NCBI GenBank assembly: GCA_023139715.1
Contig: JAGLNB010000156.1
Span: 1 to 8,245, forward strand
Source: Planctomycetota bacterium
GTDB lineage: Bacteria; Planctomycetota; Phycisphaerae; Sedimentisphaerales; Anaerobacaceae
DNA: 8,245 nucleotides
Direction: 5' to 3'
The translations under genes were made by a program, and so were the position numbers. How positions within the stretch are numbered: the first letter of the stretch is position 1; each line of letters opens with the position of its first letter. Positions 6,170-8,245 of this stretch are shown here, piece after piece. The notes beneath the pieces were generated by a model. It was given only the letters and a program-made list of their open reading frames with translations. It was not told the origin of the DNA and did no database searches.

Positions 6170-7660
6170 ATGAGTCCTAGAAAAGTTCCTGAAAGCATAA
6201 AAAAACGCTTAAAAAAGCACCACCAAGAGCATCTTCTAACCTTTTGGGAGCAATTAGGGCCCGACCAGCAGCAGGATTTACTCCGGCAAATTGAGGACTT
6301 GGATTTTTTAAAAACGGACGCTTGCGTAGAGGATTTCATCAAAAAAGCAGCTTCTGCCTCAATTCCTGCTGATTTTACCGCTGCCCCATTTTACAGCAAC
6401 TCGCCCTGCGGGGCCGAGCAACAGCAAAAATACGCCGAAGCCATCAAGCTGGGCAAACAACTAATATCATCTGGAAAAGTAGCTGCTTTCGTAGTTGCCG
6501 GCGGTCAGGGAACTCGGCTCGGATTAGATGGGCCAAAAGGAAATTTCCCAATAAGCCCTGTCAAAAATAAGACCTTATTCCAGATTTTCGCTGAGACGAT
6601 TTTGGCGGTTTCAAAAAAGTATAACGCTGTCTGCCCCTGGTACATTATGACCAGCCCGCTGAATCACAGTGAGACAGTGGAAATTTTTAAAAAGAATAAT
6701 TACTACGGCTTAAATCCAGACGATATTTTTATATTCCAACAGGGCACATTTGCCAACTTCAGTTTCGATGGCAAAATTCTTCTCGCGGACAAAGACAAAA
6801 TAAGCGTTTCTCCCGATGGCCACGGCGGAAGTTTGAAAGCACTGCATCGCAGCGGAGCTTTGAAAGATATGAAAAAACGCGGAGTGGAATTTGTCAGTTA
6901 TTTCCAAATCGACAATCCACTTATAACTATTTTCGACCCGCTGTTTATCGGCTTGCACGCCCTTGACAATTCCCAAATATCTTCAAGGGCCGTTATAAAA
7001 GCCGGCCCAGAGGAAAAGGTTGGCAGTTTTTGCATTGCGGATGGAAAAATAATGGTTATAGAATACAGCGATTTGCCCACCAAGCTAGCCTGCCGTCGCA
7101 ATCCTGACAATTCGTTGGTCTTTGGCCTTGCGAGCATTGCTATTCACATTATAAATCTTGATTTCATTGAGCAATTAAACGCAAAGGGCCTCTCCGAATT
7201 GAAAGCATCCATGTTTTCAAAACGGCATCGGGAACCTTCGCATCCTGCTTCGGTTTCACTGCCGCTGCATAAAGCTGTAAAAAAGATTCCGCATCTTGAT
7301 TGTCACGACAATTTTATTGTGCCGACCGAGCCAAACGGCATAAAACTGGAAAGTTTTATTTTTGATGCTTTGCCGCTTGCTTCGCGGTCGATAATTCTGC
7401 AAACACTTCGAGGCGAAGAATTCGGGCCGGTCAAAAACGCTTCCGGTTTCGATAGTGCCCAAACTGCAAAAGAGATGATGATTTGCCGTGCCGCCAGCTG
7501 GCTCGAATCAGCCCGCGTTTCTATCCCACGAAAGCCGGATGGCTCAATTGATTGTGTTATTGAAATAGCTCCAGGTTTCGCTCTTGACAGAGATGATGTA
7601 AAAGCAAAGCAAAATCAGATTTGCAAAATCGCCGCTGGTGATAAAGTTTATCTCAGCTAA
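6170..7660 (+). CDS. UDPGP-family UDP-sugar pyrophosphorylase (UDP-N-acetylglucosamine pyrophosphorylase-like)
   Basis: Family members join UTP and a sugar-1-phosphate to make a UDP-sugar plus pyrophosphate in the cytoplasm, feeding cell-envelope and glycan synthesis. The 496-residue protein resembles eukaryotic UAP1/AGX1, not bacterial GlmU or GalU. Seen: an N-terminal helical segment HHQEHLLTFWEQL (17-29), the nucleotide loop VAGGQGTRLGLDGPKG (109-124), SPDGHGGSLKAL (214-225), YFQIDNPL (244-251), EEKVG (281-285) with VIEYSDLP (296-303), HKAVKKIPH (367-375), IKLESFIFDAL (391-401) and GEEFGPVKN (415-423). These are the family landmarks in order. The true sugar (GlcNAc, GalNAc or Glc) cannot be read from sequence; His218 replaces the Asn of the eukaryotic PDGNGG motif. 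I chose ATG 6170; a TTG at 6143 would add nine residues not expected of the family and has no ribosome site. It is monocistronic and divergent from the prepilin-like gene. Confidence 0.92.
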   Translation: MSPRKVPESIKKRLKKHHQEHLLTFWEQLGPDQQQDLLRQIEDLDFLKTDACVEDFIKKAASASIPADFTAAPFYSNSPCGAEQQQKYAEAIKLGKQLISSGKVAAFVVAGGQGTRLGLDGPKGNFPISPVKNKTLFQIFAETILAVSKKYNAVCPWYIMTSPLNHSETVEIFKKNNYYGLNPDDIFIFQQGTFANFSFDGKILLADKDKISVSPDGHGGSLKALHRSGALKDMKKRGVEFVSYFQIDNPLITIFDPLFIGLHALDNSQISSRAVIKAGPEEKVGSFCIADGKIMVIEYSDLPTKLACRRNPDNSLVFGLASIAIHIINLDFIEQLNAKGLSELKASMFSKRHREPSHPASVSLPLHKAVKKIPHLDCHDNFIVPTEPNGIKLESFIFDALPLASRSIILQTLRGEEFGPVKNASGFDSAQTAKEMMICRAASWLESARVSIPRKPDGSIDCVIEIAPGFALDRDDVKAKQNQICKIAAGDKVYLS

Positions 7661-7701
7661 AACTGCTCATGTTTCGTGCAATCCCAAATAAGCTCAAAAA
7701 T

Positions 7702-7730
7702 CGAGATTGCTTCGCTTCGCTCACAATGAC
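7702..7730. repeat. Candidate dispersed intergenic palindromic repeat
   Basis: The 29-nt segment begins CGAGATTGCTTCGCTTCGC and ends CTCACAATGAC. ATTG (7706-7709) and CAAT (7724-7727) are inverted around a purine-biased core when read on the minus strand. From memory, a near-identical phrase (GTCATTGCGAGCGAAGCGAAGCAATCTC type) recurs between genes in many unrelated bacterial genomes. Here one stem position has changed from C to T, so the copy looks slightly degenerate. It lies between two convergent genes. Confidence 0.6.
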
Positions 7731-7746
7731 AAAATAGATTCCTAAA

Positions 7747-7773
7747 AATCAGTGTAATCTGTGAAATCAGCGA
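7747..7773. repeat. Three imperfect 9-nt tandem repeats
   Basis: AATCAGTGT, AATCTGTGA and AATCAGCGA follow each other without gaps. All share AATC at positions 1-4 and G at positions 6 and 8 of the unit, except that C replaces T at position 7 in the third. Similar AATC(A/C/T)GTG arrays are familiar to me from intergenic regions of other bacteria, which I could not check. It is 17 bp downstream of the palindromic repeat in the same convergent gap. Confidence 0.55.
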
Positions 7774-7795
7774 TTAAACAAAAATAAATTCCATT

Positions 7796-8245
7796 TCACA
7801 CTATCATCATTGCATCGCCGTAAGAATAAAAACGGTATTTATTTTCTATTGCGTAATTGTAAGCAGCAAAAACATTTTCAAGGCCGGCAAAGGCAGCAAC
7901 CAATGCAATCAATGTCGATTTCGGCAGATGAAAATTCGTTATCATAGCATCAATAATTTTGAATTTATAGCCGGGCTGAATGAATAATTGCGTTGTTCCG
8001 CTGCCAGCTTTGAGCCGTGAATCTTCAGCGGCTGTTTCCATCGCCCGAACCGAAGTTGTGCCGACAGCAATTACGCGATTTCCTTTATTTTTCGCTGCAT
8101 TTATTTTCGCTGCATTTTCCTTGTCAATACTGAACCACTCCTTATGGATTTCGTGCTGGTCGAGGTCATCGACTGTAACCGGCTTAAATGTGCCGGCTCC
8201 CACGTGCAGTGTAATATTGACAAAACAGATTCCGGCTTTTTTCAG
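7796..8245 (-). CDS. queA: S-adenosylmethionine:tRNA ribosyltransferase-isomerase, C-terminal part (5' end outside window)
   Basis: QueA transfers and isomerises the ribosyl group of S-adenosylmethionine onto 7-aminomethyl-7-deazaguanine in tRNA, forming epoxyqueuosine at the wobble position of GUN-anticodon tRNAs. The last 149 residues are here; the frame stays open to the right edge, and the GTG at 8203 is an internal valine inside LHVGAGTF, not a start. Family signatures seen: ITLHVGAGTFKPV, HKEWFSI, NRVIAVGTTSVRAMETA, PGYKFKIIDAMITNFHLPKSTLI and the terminal KYRFYSYGDAMMIV (7799-7840). The C-terminus is intact and typical in length. It converges on the pyrophosphorylase gene, and the 135-bp gap between them carries two repeats but no clear terminator for either gene. 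No other queuosine gene is in the window. Confidence 0.96.
   Translation of the reverse strand: MKKAGICFVNITLHVGAGTFKPVTVDDLDQHEIHKEWFSIDKENAAKINAAKNKGNRVIAVGTTSVRAMETAAEDSRLKAGSGTTQLFIQPGYKFKIIDAMITNFHLPKSTLIALVAAFAGLENVFAAYNYAIENKYRFYSYGDAMMIV

Noticed and set aside
6082..6342. 86-codon minus-strand frame across the pyrophosphorylase start
   Set aside because: It overlaps the conserved N-terminus of the pyrophosphorylase antisense and has a low-complexity Ser/Cys/Lys product without a known motif.
7700..7735. Terminator for queA formed by the palindromic repeat
   Set aside because: On the minus strand a T5 run follows, but the stem is only about 4-5 bp with a 12-14 nt loop; repeat identity explains it better.
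1..8245. CRISPR arrays, tRNA or rRNA genes, transposases, toxin-antitoxin or phage genes
   Set aside because: None seen: no regularly spaced direct repeats, no cloverleaf, and no frame with mobile-element or defence motifs.

Overview
The window is about 40% G+C by eye and looks like a chromosomal segment from a bacterium of the Planctomycetota, most likely class Phycisphaerae (Sedimentisphaerales-like). That placement is an inference from three things: the style of the type II/IV prepilin-like protein with a short N-terminal methylation signal and a C-terminal H-x10-D-T-H-V motif, a eukaryote-like UDP-sugar pyrophosphorylase, and the modest G+C. There is no rRNA or other marker gene to confirm it.

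Layout, left to right. (1) The 3' end of alaS (alanyl-tRNA synthetase, + strand) enters from the left edge. (2) It converges, with only 19 bp between stops, on a leftward three-gene cluster: acn (short, Aquifex/Clostridium-type aconitase), then an unrecognised secreted protein whose start overlaps the acn stop by 8 bp, then hisD (histidinol dehydrogenase) 18 bp further on. (3) Upstream of acn, a clear rho-independent terminator ends a separate leftward gene for a secreted prepilin-like protein with a strong Shine-Dalgarno site. (4) A gene-free stretch of about 500 bp separates that gene from a divergent rightward UDPGP-family pyrophosphorylase. The stretch holds several short inverted repeats that could fold in RNA. 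(5) A 135-bp convergent gap follows, carrying two repeat-like sequences. (6) The C-terminal part of queA (queuosine tRNA modification, - strand) runs off the right edge.

Most genes are housekeeping: tRNA charging, tRNA modification, the TCA cycle, histidine biosynthesis and nucleotide-sugar supply. They do not form one pathway. The acn-secreted protein-hisD arrangement looks like an operon from its spacing, but the products have no obvious shared job.

I did not find a convincing undescribed system. The items most worth checking are the probable TTG start of acn, the structured-looking leader of the prepilin-like gene, the internally duplicated secreted protein, and the repeats in the pyrophosphorylase-queA gap.
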